Part shown: positions 10,393-18,558 of the stretch, in pieces
Layout: the number at the start of each line of letters is the position of its first letter
Position numbering within the stretch: position 1 is the first letter of the stretch
Assembly: GCF_029892285.1 (NCBI RefSeq)
Contig: NZ_JARXVM010000021.1
Coordinates: 1-64,000, forward strand
DNA: 64,000 bases
Source of the DNA: Rhizobium sp. SG_E_25_P2
GTDB lineage: Bacteria > Pseudomonadota > Alphaproteobacteria > Rhizobiales > Rhizobiaceae
Direction: 5' to 3'
Position numbers and translations under genes: made by a program
The notes under the pieces: model-generated
What the model was told of the DNA's origin: nothing
The model's database searches: none
What the model saw: the letters and a program-made list of their open reading frames with translations, nothing else

Positions 10393-12147
10393 TCAATAAG
10401 ACACAAGCAAGGCATTTCCGTCAGGGCCGAACTTGGGCTTGACGCCCAGAAGCGCGCCGGCCCGGCGGATGATGTTGCCAGCGATCACACCGGCATTGCA
10501 GCCTGCGGTGACGCCACAGCCTTTATAGGGCTTTTTGGGCTCGTCGACGATGGACAACACCACATATTTCGGATTGTCGACCGGGAAAGCGGACAGAAAC
10601 GCATTGAAACGCACATTGCCCGCATATCGGCCATTAACGACCTTTTCCGCCGTGCCGGTCTTGCCGCCGACATTGAAGCCGGCAATGTTGGCGCGGCGGC
10701 CGGAACCATCGAGCACATTGGCGCGGAACAGAGTGCGCATGTTTTCCACCGTGCGCTCGTTGACCACCACCTTGGCGATCTCGTTGGCCTTTTCCTGGTC
10801 TCGCAGCAGAAAGGTCGGCGGCAGCAGCTTGCCGCCATTCATCAGCGCCGCGCCCGCCACCGCCGTCTGCAAGGGCGTGGTCGACACACCATGGCCGAAA
10901 GCCACCGTCATCGACGTGATCTTCTTCCAGGTTTTGGGCTGCGACGGCGGGACCACTTCCGGCAATTCGGTGTCCATACGGGTCAGCAGGCCGAGCCGGG
11001 TCAGGAACTCTCTATGCCCCTCCACGCCCACGGCGTCGGCCATGCGGGCCGAGCCGATATTGGAGGAATGGAGGAAGACGTCGCGCACCGACAGGATGCG
11101 GCGCGTGGCGTGGAAATCGTGAATGGTGAAGCCGCCGATATAGAGCGGCTTGCGCGCATCGAACGTGTCGTTCATCGACACTTTGCCGGAATCGAGCGCC
11201 ATGGCCGTGGTAAAGGCCTTGAAGGTCGAGCCCATTTCAAACACTCCGCCAGACATGCGGTTCATACCGCTCTTGGTCTTGAGATCGATGGTTTCGCCGG
11301 GATTGTTGGGATCGAAATCGGGGGCGGAGGCCATGCCCAGCACTTCGCCGGTATTGACGTCGAGCACGACGGCGCCCGCGGCGATGGCGTCGAAATCAGC
11401 AAGACCGCGCTTGATTTCGTCATGCACGATGTTTTGCACACGAAGATCGATCGACAGCTTGACCGGCTCCAATTCCGAGGTGCTGGTCATGCCGATGGCG
11501 GCAAGATCGGCCAGACCCTGATTGTCGAGATATTTCTCCATGCCCGCGACGCCGCGATTGTCGATATTGACATAGCCGACCACATGGGCCGCAGCATCGC
11601 CCGCCGGATAGAAACGCCGCTTGGCGGGACGGAAGCCAACGCCGGGAATGCCAAGCGACAGGATTTCGCTTTGCTGCTTGGGCGTCAGCTGACGCTGTAG
11701 CCACTGGAAGCGGGAATTGCCGGTCAGCTTCTTATAGATCGCCTTGCGGTCGAGATTGGGCAATACGGTGGACAGCAACTCCACCGCCTCGTCGGGATCG
11801 ACGATCTTGTGCGGCTCGGCGAACAGCGACACGGTGCGGACATCGGTCGCGAGAATTTCGCCGTTGCGGTCGAGAATGTCGGGCCGCGACGCGACCTGAT
11901 TGTCGGCGGGACGGATCGACGACACCATTTCGGGCGGCGTCATGCCGTAATAGACCAGACGGCCGCCGATAATGGCGTAGACCAGCGTGAAGGCGCCGAT
12001 CATGATGGCGATGCGGCTTCTGGCCTGTTGACCGGTGGTCTTGCGCACCCCCTGGAAAATCTGGCCATTCTCGGCCTCGAAACCGCGCGACCCGGCGCTG
12101 AAATGCGCCTTGCTTTTCAATACCATAATGCGGGAAAGGAAGGACAT
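10393..12147 (-). CDS. ftsI: septal peptidoglycan transpeptidase FtsI (PBP3)
   Basis: Class B penicillin-binding protein that cross-links septal peptidoglycan in the periplasm and partners with FtsW. 584 aa. One N-terminal membrane segment (about residues 45-67, RIAIMIGAFTLVYAIIGG) follows a cytoplasmic leader; the pedestal domain comes next, then the transpeptidase domain with MGSTFKAFT (SxxK serine and lysine), HSSNIGSA (SxN) and VGGKTGTAEK (KTG). Its start overlaps the ftsL stop by one base (TAATG). Confidence 0.96.
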   Translation of the reverse strand: MSFLSRIMVLKSKAHFSAGSRGFEAENGQIFQGVRKTTGQQARSRIAIMIGAFTLVYAIIGGRLVYYGMTPPEMVSSIRPADNQVASRPDILDRNGEILATDVRTVSLFAEPHKIVDPDEAVELLSTVLPNLDRKAIYKKLTGNSRFQWLQRQLTPKQQSEILSLGIPGVGFRPAKRRFYPAGDAAAHVVGYVNIDNRGVAGMEKYLDNQGLADLAAIGMTSTSELEPVKLSIDLRVQNIVHDEIKRGLADFDAIAAGAVVLDVNTGEVLGMASAPDFDPNNPGETIDLKTKSGMNRMSGGVFEMGSTFKAFTTAMALDSGKVSMNDTFDARKPLYIGGFTIHDFHATRRILSVRDVFLHSSNIGSARMADAVGVEGHREFLTRLGLLTRMDTELPEVVPPSQPKTWKKITSMTVAFGHGVSTTPLQTAVAGAALMNGGKLLPPTFLLRDQEKANEIAKVVVNERTVENMRTLFRANVLDGSGRRANIAGFNVGGKTGTAEKVVNGRYAGNVRFNAFLSAFPVDNPKYVVLSIVDEPKKPYKGCGVTAGCNAGVIAGNIIRRAGALLGVKPKFGPDGNALLVSY

Positions 12148-12551
12148 TAGCGCGCCACCGATCCTGTCTTGATGTCGTCCGTCTTCGACTTCGAGGCGGA
12201 GGCCGCCTTGTCGCCGGTCTTCTTGTCGTCCTTGGCGTCGGCCTCCTCGACGGGCGGCAGATCCGCCTTCAACATCGGCAGCTCCACCGGCTGCACCATC
12301 TGCGTCGTGTCGGTCGGCTGCAGCTTCAGCTCTTCCTGATAGAGCGCGATGAGTTTTTCAAGCCGGGCGGGCTGGGTCAGCAGCGCCCAATCGGCGCGCA
12401 ACAGGTCGATCGTATCTTTTTCCAGCCGGATATTGGCCTCAAGTTTGCGCACTTCCTCAAGCTTTTCCTCGGCGCGATGCTTGATCGTATAGGTGATGGT
12501 CGCCACCGCCGTCATGATCACGATCAACAGAATATCCAGCGTGCGCAGCAT
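12147..12551 (-). CDS. ftsL: cell division protein FtsL-like
   Basis: Small bitopic divisome protein. 134 aa: one membrane segment at about residues 5-22 (LDILLIVIMTAVATITYT), then a charged region likely to form a coiled coil (residues 25-70, HRAEEKLEEVRKLEANIRLE), and a low-complexity Lys/Asp/Ser-rich tail. The position between rsmH and ftsI and the RADWALLTQPARLEKL stretch, common to FtsL proteins, support the call over generic membrane protein. In the family it forms the FtsQ-FtsB-FtsL complex that activates FtsWI. Confidence 0.88.
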   Translation of the reverse strand: MLRTLDILLIVIMTAVATITYTIKHRAEEKLEEVRKLEANIRLEKDTIDLLRADWALLTQPARLEKLIALYQEELKLQPTDTTQMVQPVELPMLKADLPPVEEADAKDDKKTGDKAASASKSKTDDIKTGSVAR

Positions 12552-12552
12552 G

Positions 12553-13575
12553 TCAGCCCCTCAGTCGTTCGATGTCGGCGAGTTGCGGCAGATCAAAGAT
12601 CGAGGCGTCCGGCTTGCCGGCTTTGGCCTCGGTGCGGACGCCGCAGCGCAGCTTGGCGGAGCGGGCGCGCGGATTGACCTCCGCCTCGGCCTCGCTCGCC
12701 TGCACCGCCTGTTTCGGCTCGGGCTTGAAGATCACCGGCGCCGCCGCAATCTCGGGCAGATGCCGCGATCCCGACGCCTTGCCGGCGCGATCGGCAAAGA
12801 AGCGCTTGGCGATGCGGTCCTCCAGCGAATGGAAGGTGACGACGACCAGCCGGCCGCCGGGTTTCAGCGCGCGTTCGGCGGCAAACAGCGCCGAGACCAG
12901 TTCGCCGAGCTCGTTGTTGACGAAGACGCGCAACGCCTGGAAGACGCGGGTCGCCGGATGGATCTTGTCGGTCATCTTGCGGGGCGTGACGATTTCGATA
13001 AGGCCCGCGAGATCGCGCGTGGTCTCGAACGGCTTATCCAGCCGCTTCTTGTCGATGGCGTGGGCGATGCGGCCCGCCTGGCGCTCTTCGCCGAGGAAGG
13101 AGAAAATGCGGATGAGGTCGTTGACCTTGGCGCGATTGACCACATCGGCGGCGCTGACGCCCGCGCCCGACATGCGCATGTCGAGCGGACCATTCCGCTG
13201 GAAGGAAAAGCCGCGATCGGCCTCGTCGATCTGCATCGAGGAGACGCCGATATCGAGTACGACGCCGTCGAGCCCGCCTTCGGGCGCGAAGTTGTCGAGC
13301 TTGCCGAAATTGGTGTGATGCAGGCTGAAGCGGTCAGGATATTCCGCGAGCAACCCCTGCCCCCCGGCGATCGCCGAGGGGTCGCGATCGAGCGCGATCA
13401 CCGTCGCGCCCGTCCCTAGAATGGCCCGGCTATAGCCGCCGGCCCCGAATGTGCCGTCGAGAATGGCGCGTCCTTGCTCCGCCCCGAGATGCGCGAGCAC
13501 CTCGGACAACATGACCGGGATATGACGCATCGGTCCGCCAATGGCATCGTCCGCTCCGTTGCCATGATCCGTCAT
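12553..13575 (-). CDS. rsmH: 16S rRNA (cytosine(1402)-N4)-methyltransferase RsmH
   Basis: SAM-dependent methyltransferase (formerly MraW) that modifies C1402 in the ribosomal P site. 340 aa. SAM-binding [14 protein letters not shown] (about residues 40-53), [10 protein letters not shown] and the C-terminal [16 protein letters not shown] are characteristic. The frame remains open far upstream through mraZ, so the start was set at 13575 (MTDHGN), 20 bases after mraZ. Its stop lies one base from the ftsL start. Confidence 0.95.
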   Translation of the reverse strand: MTDHGNGADDAIGGPMRHIPVMLSEVLAHLGAEQGRAILDGTFGAGGYSRAILGTGATVIALDRDPSAIAGGQGLLAEYPDRFSLHHTNFGKLDNFAPEGGLDGVVLDIGVSSMQIDEADRGFSFQRNGPLDMRMSGAGVSAADVVNRAKVNDLIRIFSFLGEERQAGRIAHAIDKKRLDKPFETTRDLAGLIEIVTPRKMTDKIHPATRVFQALRVFVNNELGELVSALFAAERALKPGGRLVVVTFHSLEDRIAKRFFADRAGKASGSRHLPEIAAAPVIFKPEPKQAVQASEAEAEVNPRARSAKLRCGVRTEAKAGKPDASIFDLPQLADIERLRG

Positions 13576-13595
13576 CGTCCTGTCACCCCGCACCA

Positions 13596-14033
13596 TCAGG
13601 AGCCGCGGCTTTCGCCCCGCAACTCCAGTCTCGCCGCATTCTGCGCGGCCAGGAACTGATCCGGCCGCCACAGCTGAAAGAAATCCGCCCGACCGACGAA
13701 CGTCGCCTCGTTTTCGATCCCCGTATAGGCCCGGATGAAATCCGTGACCATCAGGCGACCCTCCGTATCGAGCTTCATATGAACGCCGCCGCCATGAATG
13801 AGCAGCGACATCCGGTTTGCTTCCGGCGCAAAGGGATCCATGTCCTGAAGACGCCTTTCTAAGCGCGCCAGCAGGTCGGGTCCCCCGACATTGATCGCCG
13901 GATAGTGGAAATCCTGAAAGCCGTAGAGCTCCTCCACGCCCTGCGCGGCAAGCACGGCGCGAAAGGAGGATGGCACAGAGACCCGCCCCTTGGCGTCGAC
14001 CTTGTTCGTCGCATTGGAAAGGAACCGGCTCAT
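13596..14033 (-). CDS. mraZ: division/cell-wall cluster regulator MraZ
   Basis: AbrB-fold DNA-binding protein that in E. coli represses its own operon. 145 aa. Two SpoVT/AbrB-like half-domains are seen: [16 protein letters not shown] near the N terminus and [15 protein letters not shown] at about residues 84-98. The ATG at 14033 (MSRFLSN) was chosen; the frame extends 11 codons to a TTG. It is the first gene of the operon, and the TGGG repeat array 177-216 bases upstream is its likely target. Confidence 0.95.
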   Translation of the reverse strand: MSRFLSNATNKVDAKGRVSVPSSFRAVLAAQGVEELYGFQDFHYPAINVGGPDLLARLERRLQDMDPFAPEANRMSLLIHGGGVHMKLDTEGRLMVTDFIRAYTGIENEATFVGRADFFQLWRPDQFLAAQNAARLELRGESRGS

Positions 14034-14209
14034 GACGCAATACTTCCGCTTCCAGAAAACGAGCAACGTTGAGCGAAGCCGTCATCCACTTGATTTTGAA
14101 CGCGAAAGAGAGGTCCTGTCTCGCTTTTGCGCCCAGGCCGGAAGGATGATCCCACCGGTCTGCACCAGTCTTGAAGCGGGCTGTCTGTCGCCCTTTTTCA
14201 GTGCGCTTT

Positions 14210-14249
14210 TGGGATAGCATGGGACCATATGGGCGTCAATGGGACTGGG
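14210..14249 (-). promoter_or_regulatory. operon promoter overlapping a TGGG-N6 repeat array (MraZ operator)
   Basis: On the + strand, TGGG occurs at 14210, 14220, 14230 and 14240, exactly every 10 bases, with a fifth copy at 14246. E. coli MraZ binds direct TGGGN repeats with 5-nt spacers, the same 10-bp period. Read on the minus strand, TTGACG (14239-14234) and TATCCC (14216-14211) are 17 bases apart and form a plausible sigma70-type promoter. The repeats cover both elements, which fits self-repression of mraZ and the operon behind it. Confidence 0.7.
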
Positions 14250-14320
14250 TCGCCCGCGAACGGGAGGCCGGTCTCCCATTCATAAGCTGTTAAGTTTAAC
14301 GAAAGGTTGAGAAATGCCCT

Positions 14321-14347
14321 GAGGAAGGGGATGGCGTCCCCTTCCTC
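14321..14347. terminator. perfect 11-bp hairpin between rnpB and the mraZ promoter
   Basis: GAGGAAGGGGA (14321-14331) pairs with TCCCCTTCCTC (14337-14347) around a 5-nt loop. It lies about 34 bases past the rnpB 3' end, on the same transcriptional path as the mraZ promoter. The T tract after the stem is weak (CATTTC), so it may act as an rnpB terminator or as an insulator for the operon. Confidence 0.45.
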
Positions 14348-14380
14348 GAACGTGAAATATTTTTCAACTTTTGGAAAATT

Positions 14381-14786
14381 AATCGCCAGTCGGCCTGTAA
14401 GCCGGGTTCTGTAAGGCTCCGGATTTCTCCGGAACGTGGCAGCCATTCATCTGGGACGCCGCTTGCGCGACGCCTCTCGCAACCCACCCGGACGACTGGC
14501 CCAGAAACAGGCCTGCCGCATGAAGCGGACGCGTCGTCCCTATTCGGTCTTGCTCCCGGCGGGGCTTGCCATGCCGTCTCCGTTGCCGGATCCGCGGTGG
14601 GCTCTTACCCCACCTTTTCACCCTGACCCGGCATGCCGGGCGGTCTGTTTTCTGTGGCGCTATCCCTGGGGTCGCCCCCGCCGGACGTTATCCGGCGCCG
14701 TGTTTCCGTGGAGCCCGGACTTTCCTCACCTCACGGCCTTTCGACAATGTGAAGCGCGGCTGCCCGGCCGACTGGCGAGGCGGTCC
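14381..14786 (-). ncRNA. rnpB: RNase P RNA, alphaproteobacterial type A
   Basis: Catalytic RNA of RNase P, which trims the 5' leader of tRNA precursors. On the minus strand the 5' part holds the highly conserved GAGGAAAGTCCGGGCTCC; further on are CAGGGTGAAAAGGTGGGGTA and, near the 3' end, CAGAACCCGGCTTACAGGCC. The ends pair with each other (GCCAGTCGGCC near 14776 with GGCCGACTGGC near 14384), which defines limits of roughly 406 nt. Exact ends are uncertain by several bases. Confidence 0.95.
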
Positions 14787-15172
14787 TTAAAGCAAGGATG
14801 CGGTTATGGGAAGGTTTTATTTCGGGAGCGTTCATGTCGACCAACCTCGATGGTGGAGACCGGAAGCAATCAGACCTCTTGGCGACGGCGCGGTTCGGAA
14901 ACGAGATTTCGACCGCGATTTCCAAGACTGTCAGCTACAGTGCCAGGCACCCGGACCAGAGCCGACTGGAAACTCCTGCAGACTTTCATCGATAGACCGG
15001 GAAAGAATGCCGGGCCGACACCCAAAAACTGAGAGAAGAGGCGCAAACAAGCAGACAAAAACAGGCTTCAATGCAACCTGAAATCCACGCCGCCTGAATC
15101 CGCTTCAAAGCATGGCGCCGTCAGGTGAATACCGCCTTTGTACGGGCGGAACATATGCATGAAGAGGTATCG
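14787..15172. other. gene-poor stretch between rnpB and an AT-rich ORFan
   Basis: About 386 bases. The first 50 should hold the rnpB promoter on the minus strand, but I could not settle on -35/-10 boxes. One small open frame (14834-14995) has a plausible ribosome site and is listed separately at low confidence. Composition shifts from GC-rich to AT-rich toward 15170, marking the edge of a foreign segment. Nothing else is recognisable. Confidence 0.4.
14834..14995 (+). CDS. possible small protein, 53 aa, unknown
   Basis: ATG at 14834 is preceded by GGGAGCG at a suitable distance. The predicted product begins MSTNLDGGDRKQSDLL, is hydrophilic, and has no membrane segment or motif I recognise. 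It is transcribed away from rnpB, and its start lies in the region needed for the rnpB promoter. It may well be a chance frame; there is no conservation evidence available to me. Confidence 0.22.
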   Translation: MSTNLDGGDRKQSDLLATARFGNEISTAISKTVSYSARHPDQSRLETPADFHR

Positions 15173-15649
15173 ATGCGTACAGAAATTGAGCAAAAGCAAT
15201 TTGAATTGGTTTTGGATATATCCGAGCGGAGGGGGGTTGAAGGCGTTAAAATATTACACTTCGTCATAGAGGAGTGTTTGAGATTTTATCAAAAAAAATA
15301 CGGGATCGATTTTTACGAAGAAATATTACAATTGCTTGAACTTAAGGGAGCGATGGAGAGCAGGATTCGACACCTCCCAAGACCCGTAAAAAGTTTATAC
15401 TATCAATTACACGCAAATAAATTTCAAATAACCGAAACTTGCGACTTCGATGAAGAAATGCAGGAAAGTATTACATTTCAAATAGACGAAATATTTTTAT
15501 GTGACGGCGTTTCGGCATCAGACGTTTTACATATCTTTGAAACAGGCCTAAAGAGAAGCAACACAGAGAAACTACCAGAATTTTACAAGCTTAACGAACA
15601 CGCTATCAATGAAAAAATTGACGCTGCCAACGACACAACAAAACTCTGA
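15173..15649 (+). CDS. AT-rich hypothetical protein (ORFan)
   Basis: Unknown function. 158 aa from the ATG at 15173, chosen because GAAGAGGT precedes it; the frame opens at a GTG at 15125. Codons are strikingly AT-rich (runs such as AAAAAAAATA, TTTTTACGAAG) compared with GC-rich neighbours, a strong sign of recent transfer. The product is soluble, acidic to neutral, apparently all-helical, with QFELVLDISERRG near the N terminus, FYQKKYGIDFYEEILQLLEL in the middle and DEEMQESITFQIDEIFLCDG later. No signal peptide or membrane span. It is convergent with an orphan ParD-like gene and next to rnpB, a spot where accessory genes can settle. Confidence 0.75.
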   Translation: MRTEIEQKQFELVLDISERRGVEGVKILHFVIEECLRFYQKKYGIDFYEEILQLLELKGAMESRIRHLPRPVKSLYYQLHANKFQITETCDFDEEMQESITFQIDEIFLCDGVSASDVLHIFETGLKRSNTEKLPEFYKLNEHAINEKIDAANDTTKL

Positions 15650-15674
15650 TAGATCTGGTTAAGCGTGATCTACA

Positions 15675-15935
15675 CTAGCCACGCTGGGCGCGCCGCTCCG
15701 CCTTCAGCTCGTTGAGGAATTGGATCGGGTTAATTTCTTGCGGCTCGCCGCTGGCCTTGCCATCCGCATATTCGCGTTTGAGAAATTCCAGTTCGAGCGC
15801 CCGCGCTTTCTCATGTTCTTCGAGCAGGCGGAGGCTATCGCGCATGACTTCACTGACGCTCTCATAGCGCCCGCTTTCGACGAGTTCGCGCACGAAGCCT
15901 TCGAAGTGATCTCCGATATTGTAAGCGGATGTCAT
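15675..15935 (-). CDS. ParD-like type II antitoxin, orphan
   Basis: 86 aa. The N-terminal ribbon-helix-helix region FVRELVESGRYESVSEVMRD is typical of ParD/CopG antitoxins, followed by LRLLEEHEKARALELEFLK and a C-terminal tail that would wrap a ParE toxin. AGAGGT precedes the ATG. In ParDE modules parE follows parD immediately, but here the next gene in that direction is the convergent AT-rich ORFan, and the 25-base gap has no room for a toxin. It is therefore either a degenerate module whose toxin was lost, or an antitoxin acting on toxins elsewhere. Confidence 0.8.
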   Translation of the reverse strand: MTSAYNIGDHFEGFVRELVESGRYESVSEVMRDSLRLLEEHEKARALELEFLKREYADGKASGEPQEINPIQFLNELKAERRAQRG

Positions 15936-16008
15936 GGCTGTACCTCTCGATCAGCAGACACTACCAGTTTTTGCTTGAAGAGCCAAACGGAACCGCCCGA
16001 CAGGGTCC

Positions 16009-17214
16009 TCACACAAACCTCGGCCTGAAATCCGCCGCCGGATAGGCCGGATCAATGATCTGACCATGAACGAGCAGTTCCGCCCCCAGCCGGCCGATTT
16101 CGTCCGAGCTCTTGGCGGCGGCGCCGCAGCCGCCGGCCATGACGAAGATCGACGGCGCGCTGGTTGGCCCGATCGCCGGGTATTTGGTGGGCTTGCCCTG
16201 GTCATGCGGATAGGAGGTGACGCAGGTTACGGGGCGAGCGTCCTTGATATCCAGCGAGGGAACGAGGCGCTTCATCATGGCGACGAGATGATCGAAATTG
16301 CGCGGGCTGCCGCCGCCCTTGAACCAGTCGCGCACGGCGTCGGTGTTTTCGAGCAGGATATCGGTCATATCGCCGCCGATTTTCAGATAATATTTGCCGT
16401 CCGGATAGAGGATCGGCGGCAGCATGTAGACGCCGAGTTCTTCCGGCTCGTCCTCGAAAATCAGCGACGGCATGGAGGCGAGCCTGAGAGCCTCGGCCTC
16501 GGAGACTTCAAACAGGCTGATCGTGCGGCCATAGACCTGCATGTCGAGAACGTCAGGCAAAAGCCCCGGCTGATTGGTGAAGCCGCCGGCTGCGACCAGC
16601 ACGCGGGCGGCGCTCACCGTCTCGCCGCCATCGAGCGAAATCTCGGCGTAACCGTGCTTCTGGGCGATCGACAGCGCCCGCTTGCGGATGACATTTGCTC
16701 CGGCTTTCTCCGCCGCGATCGTCTGCGCCGCCACCAGCCTGCGCGGGCTGACATAGCCGGCATTCACAGGCTCGAACACAGCGTCGGAGCCGTCGGGGAA
16801 ACTGAAATAGGGAAATGTCGACTTGAGGCCCTCATCGTCCAGCAGCACGGGCTCGACGCCCACCCGCGCGGCGGCGGCGCGGATATTGGCCATATAGCTT
16901 TGGCTGCGGCCGGTCTTGAGGCCGGAGATCAGGCAACCCTTTTCGCCGTAGAATGTCACGCCGCTTTTCGCCTCGATCTCCCGGTAGCGCGCGATCGAGC
17001 GGTTGGCGAGCCGCGCCCAGACTTCGTTGGGATCGATGGTGCGGGTGATGCGGCCCTCGTCGTAATGGCTGGCGAACACACCCTGATGGCTGGCCCAATC
17101 GACAGGCTCATCCGGCCCGATCAGCACGACGCCGGGAAACTGTTCGGCGAAATGGCGGGCGGCGGCGGAACCGGTCAGGCCGCGTCCGACCACGGCGTAT
17201 TGGAACTGGGGCAC
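16009..17214 (-). CDS. FAD-dependent oxidoreductase, DAO / sarcosine-oxidase-like
   Basis: 401 aa from a GTG at 17214, chosen because CGGAGA lies just upstream; the frame continues 13 codons to a TTG. The N-terminal dinucleotide fold is YAVVGRGLTGSAAARHF, and the C-terminal TCVTSYPHD resembles the segment in monomeric sarcosine oxidases where a cysteine carries covalent FAD. The family oxidises secondary or primary amines to imines with H2O2 release; the substrate cannot be read from sequence. It ends the minus-strand run begun by the HscC gene, 42 bases after the first J-like gene, but a role in that group is not obvious. Confidence 0.8.
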   Translation of the reverse strand: MPQFQYAVVGRGLTGSAAARHFAEQFPGVVLIGPDEPVDWASHQGVFASHYDEGRITRTIDPNEVWARLANRSIARYREIEAKSGVTFYGEKGCLISGLKTGRSQSYMANIRAAAARVGVEPVLLDDEGLKSTFPYFSFPDGSDAVFEPVNAGYVSPRRLVAAQTIAAEKAGANVIRKRALSIAQKHGYAEISLDGGETVSAARVLVAAGGFTNQPGLLPDVLDMQVYGRTISLFEVSEAEALRLASMPSLIFEDEPEELGVYMLPPILYPDGKYYLKIGGDMTDILLENTDAVRDWFKGGGSPRNFDHLVAMMKRLVPSLDIKDARPVTCVTSYPHDQGKPTKYPAIGPTSAPSIFVMAGGCGAAAKSSDEIGRLGAELLVHGQIIDPAYPAADFRPRFV

Positions 17215-17256
17215 GGGAAATCTCCGGACTCGAAAATGGCGAATGGCGCTCAAGTT

Positions 17257-18558
17257 TTATTGCAGAACAAGGCGCAGGAAAACAGCGGCGAGCAAAATGA
17301 AAATGCCGAGCGCCATTTTGGTTCTGTCGGGCGACCCGAAGGCGGCGGCGGCCTCTTTCAGTTCATCGAAAGGCGCGCCTTTGGCTTTCAGCGGCGCGAG
17401 ATGTTCGCTGAGCGCCGCAAGCCTCAATTTACGCCAGTTGAAGGCGGTCGACAGCGCCACGACGATATAGATGACGCTGACCACGCCCGAGAGGCCCGCC
17501 GCGCTCGGAAAATTTTCCCGGATCGACGGCGCGCGCAAAACGGCGCTGAGGATCGACAGAACAGCGGCGAAAGCCGCCAGTTTGCCGAGCCGGTAATAAA
17601 AGGCGAAGGGAACCGGAAACAGCAGCCCGACCACGGAGAACGCCCAAGGGTAGCCGCGTTCGCGAATGGCGCGCTCGAAATAGGCGATCATTTTCGGATC
17701 GCTCGCGAAGGCGCGCGCCACCAGGGTCGGATCGAGATCATCGACGCCGTCAAGCGTTTGCGGTTGTGCGCCGCCTTCAGCCGGCCCACGCCGGTCGGTG
17801 GCGTCCGACAGCGCGTCGATGAGATATTCCGCATCTTCGGGCCGCATATGGCGGAGCATTCGGCGATCGTTCGACAGGAGATCGAAGCGATGATCGAGCT
17901 CGCGCAACACCGCCGGCTGGTCATGCGGCTTGAGATCATTGGACTGGATCTGATCGAGAAGATCGCGGAGCGCCACGCCGAGGGCATCGTCGAATTCGCC
18001 GAGCGGCAGGTTTTCAAGCGCGTCGAAAACTCTCTCCCAGGCATCCAGCGGTCGCCGCCAGGGTTGGGTCTTGCGCGTCTCCTCGAGCAGTTCCCAGATC
18101 TCGGGCTCTTCGTCGAAGTCGTCATAGGCGTCCGCCGGCGACTCGCCAGCCGATGCGTCAGGAGCAGGCGTGGGATAGGATAGGTCGACAACCACCCGTT
18201 CAGCGTCGGACGGATGAGACGGCGTGAGAGCGGGCGCATCTTTCGCCTCGACCGTCACCGCCTCAGCCAGATCAAGACCGGACAGATCTGCCGCCAGGCC
18301 ATCCGCCTCGACTGAAGGGACAACCGGCGCGACCGCCGCATCCTCCGGCGAGGCATTCAAGGCAGCGCCCTCTTCCTCGCTGGTGACCCAATGGCTTTCC
18401 TCCAAGGCCGCATCGCGCGCTTCGACCAGCGCCTGGAAGCCGGCGGGGTCCTCATCCGGACGCGTCACTTTGAGCTTGCGCGCATAGGCCTTGCGGATCT
18501 GCTTCTGGTCGGAGGTCGCATCGATATCAAGAATGGTCCAGGGATAGCGACGGGTCAT
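17257..18558 (-). CDS. J-domain-like membrane protein (DjlB/DjlC type), copy 1
   Basis: 433 aa from the ATG at 18558, which overlaps the stop of the upstream paralogue as ATGA. The N terminus YPWTILDIDATSDQKQIRKA plus AYARKLKVTRPDEDP matches a J-domain, but the canonical HPD reads RPD. A long acidic Ala/Pro/Asp/Glu-rich linker follows (about residues 55-160), then a cytoplasmic region with VARAFASDPKMIAYFERAI and three or four hydrophobic segments at the C terminus (for example FSVVGLLFPVPFAFYY and MALGIFILLAAVFLRLVL). It is the third gene of an hscC-J-J group; in E. coli HscC works with the membrane J proteins DjlB and DjlC, so a co-chaperone role is inferred. Confidence 0.75.
   Translation of the reverse strand: MTRRYPWTILDIDATSDQKQIRKAYARKLKVTRPDEDPAGFQALVEARDAALEESHWVTSEEEGAALNASPEDAAVAPVVPSVEADGLAADLSGLDLAEAVTVEAKDAPALTPSHPSDAERVVVDLSYPTPAPDASAGESPADAYDDFDEEPEIWELLEETRKTQPWRRPLDAWERVFDALENLPLGEFDDALGVALRDLLDQIQSNDLKPHDQPAVLRELDHRFDLLSNDRRMLRHMRPEDAEYLIDALSDATDRRGPAEGGAQPQTLDGVDDLDPTLVARAFASDPKMIAYFERAIRERGYPWAFSVVGLLFPVPFAFYYRLGKLAAFAAVLSILSAVLRAPSIRENFPSAAGLSGVVSVIYIVVALSTAFNWRKLRLAALSEHLAPLKAKGAPFDELKEAAAAFGSPDRTKMALGIFILLAAVFLRLVLQ

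Noticed and set aside
8923-11700. Very long open frame (925 codons) on the + strand opposite murE and ftsI
   Set aside because: It is antisense to two well-supported genes, its product is His/Arg/Gly-rich without domains, and GC-rich DNA commonly leaves such frames open. The same applies to 278-1345, 1270-2529, 16066-18183, 21497-23095 and 51789-53327.
17243-17470. Small + strand frame over the end of the first J-like gene
   Set aside because: Antisense to the C-terminal membrane region of a supported gene with no ribosome site.
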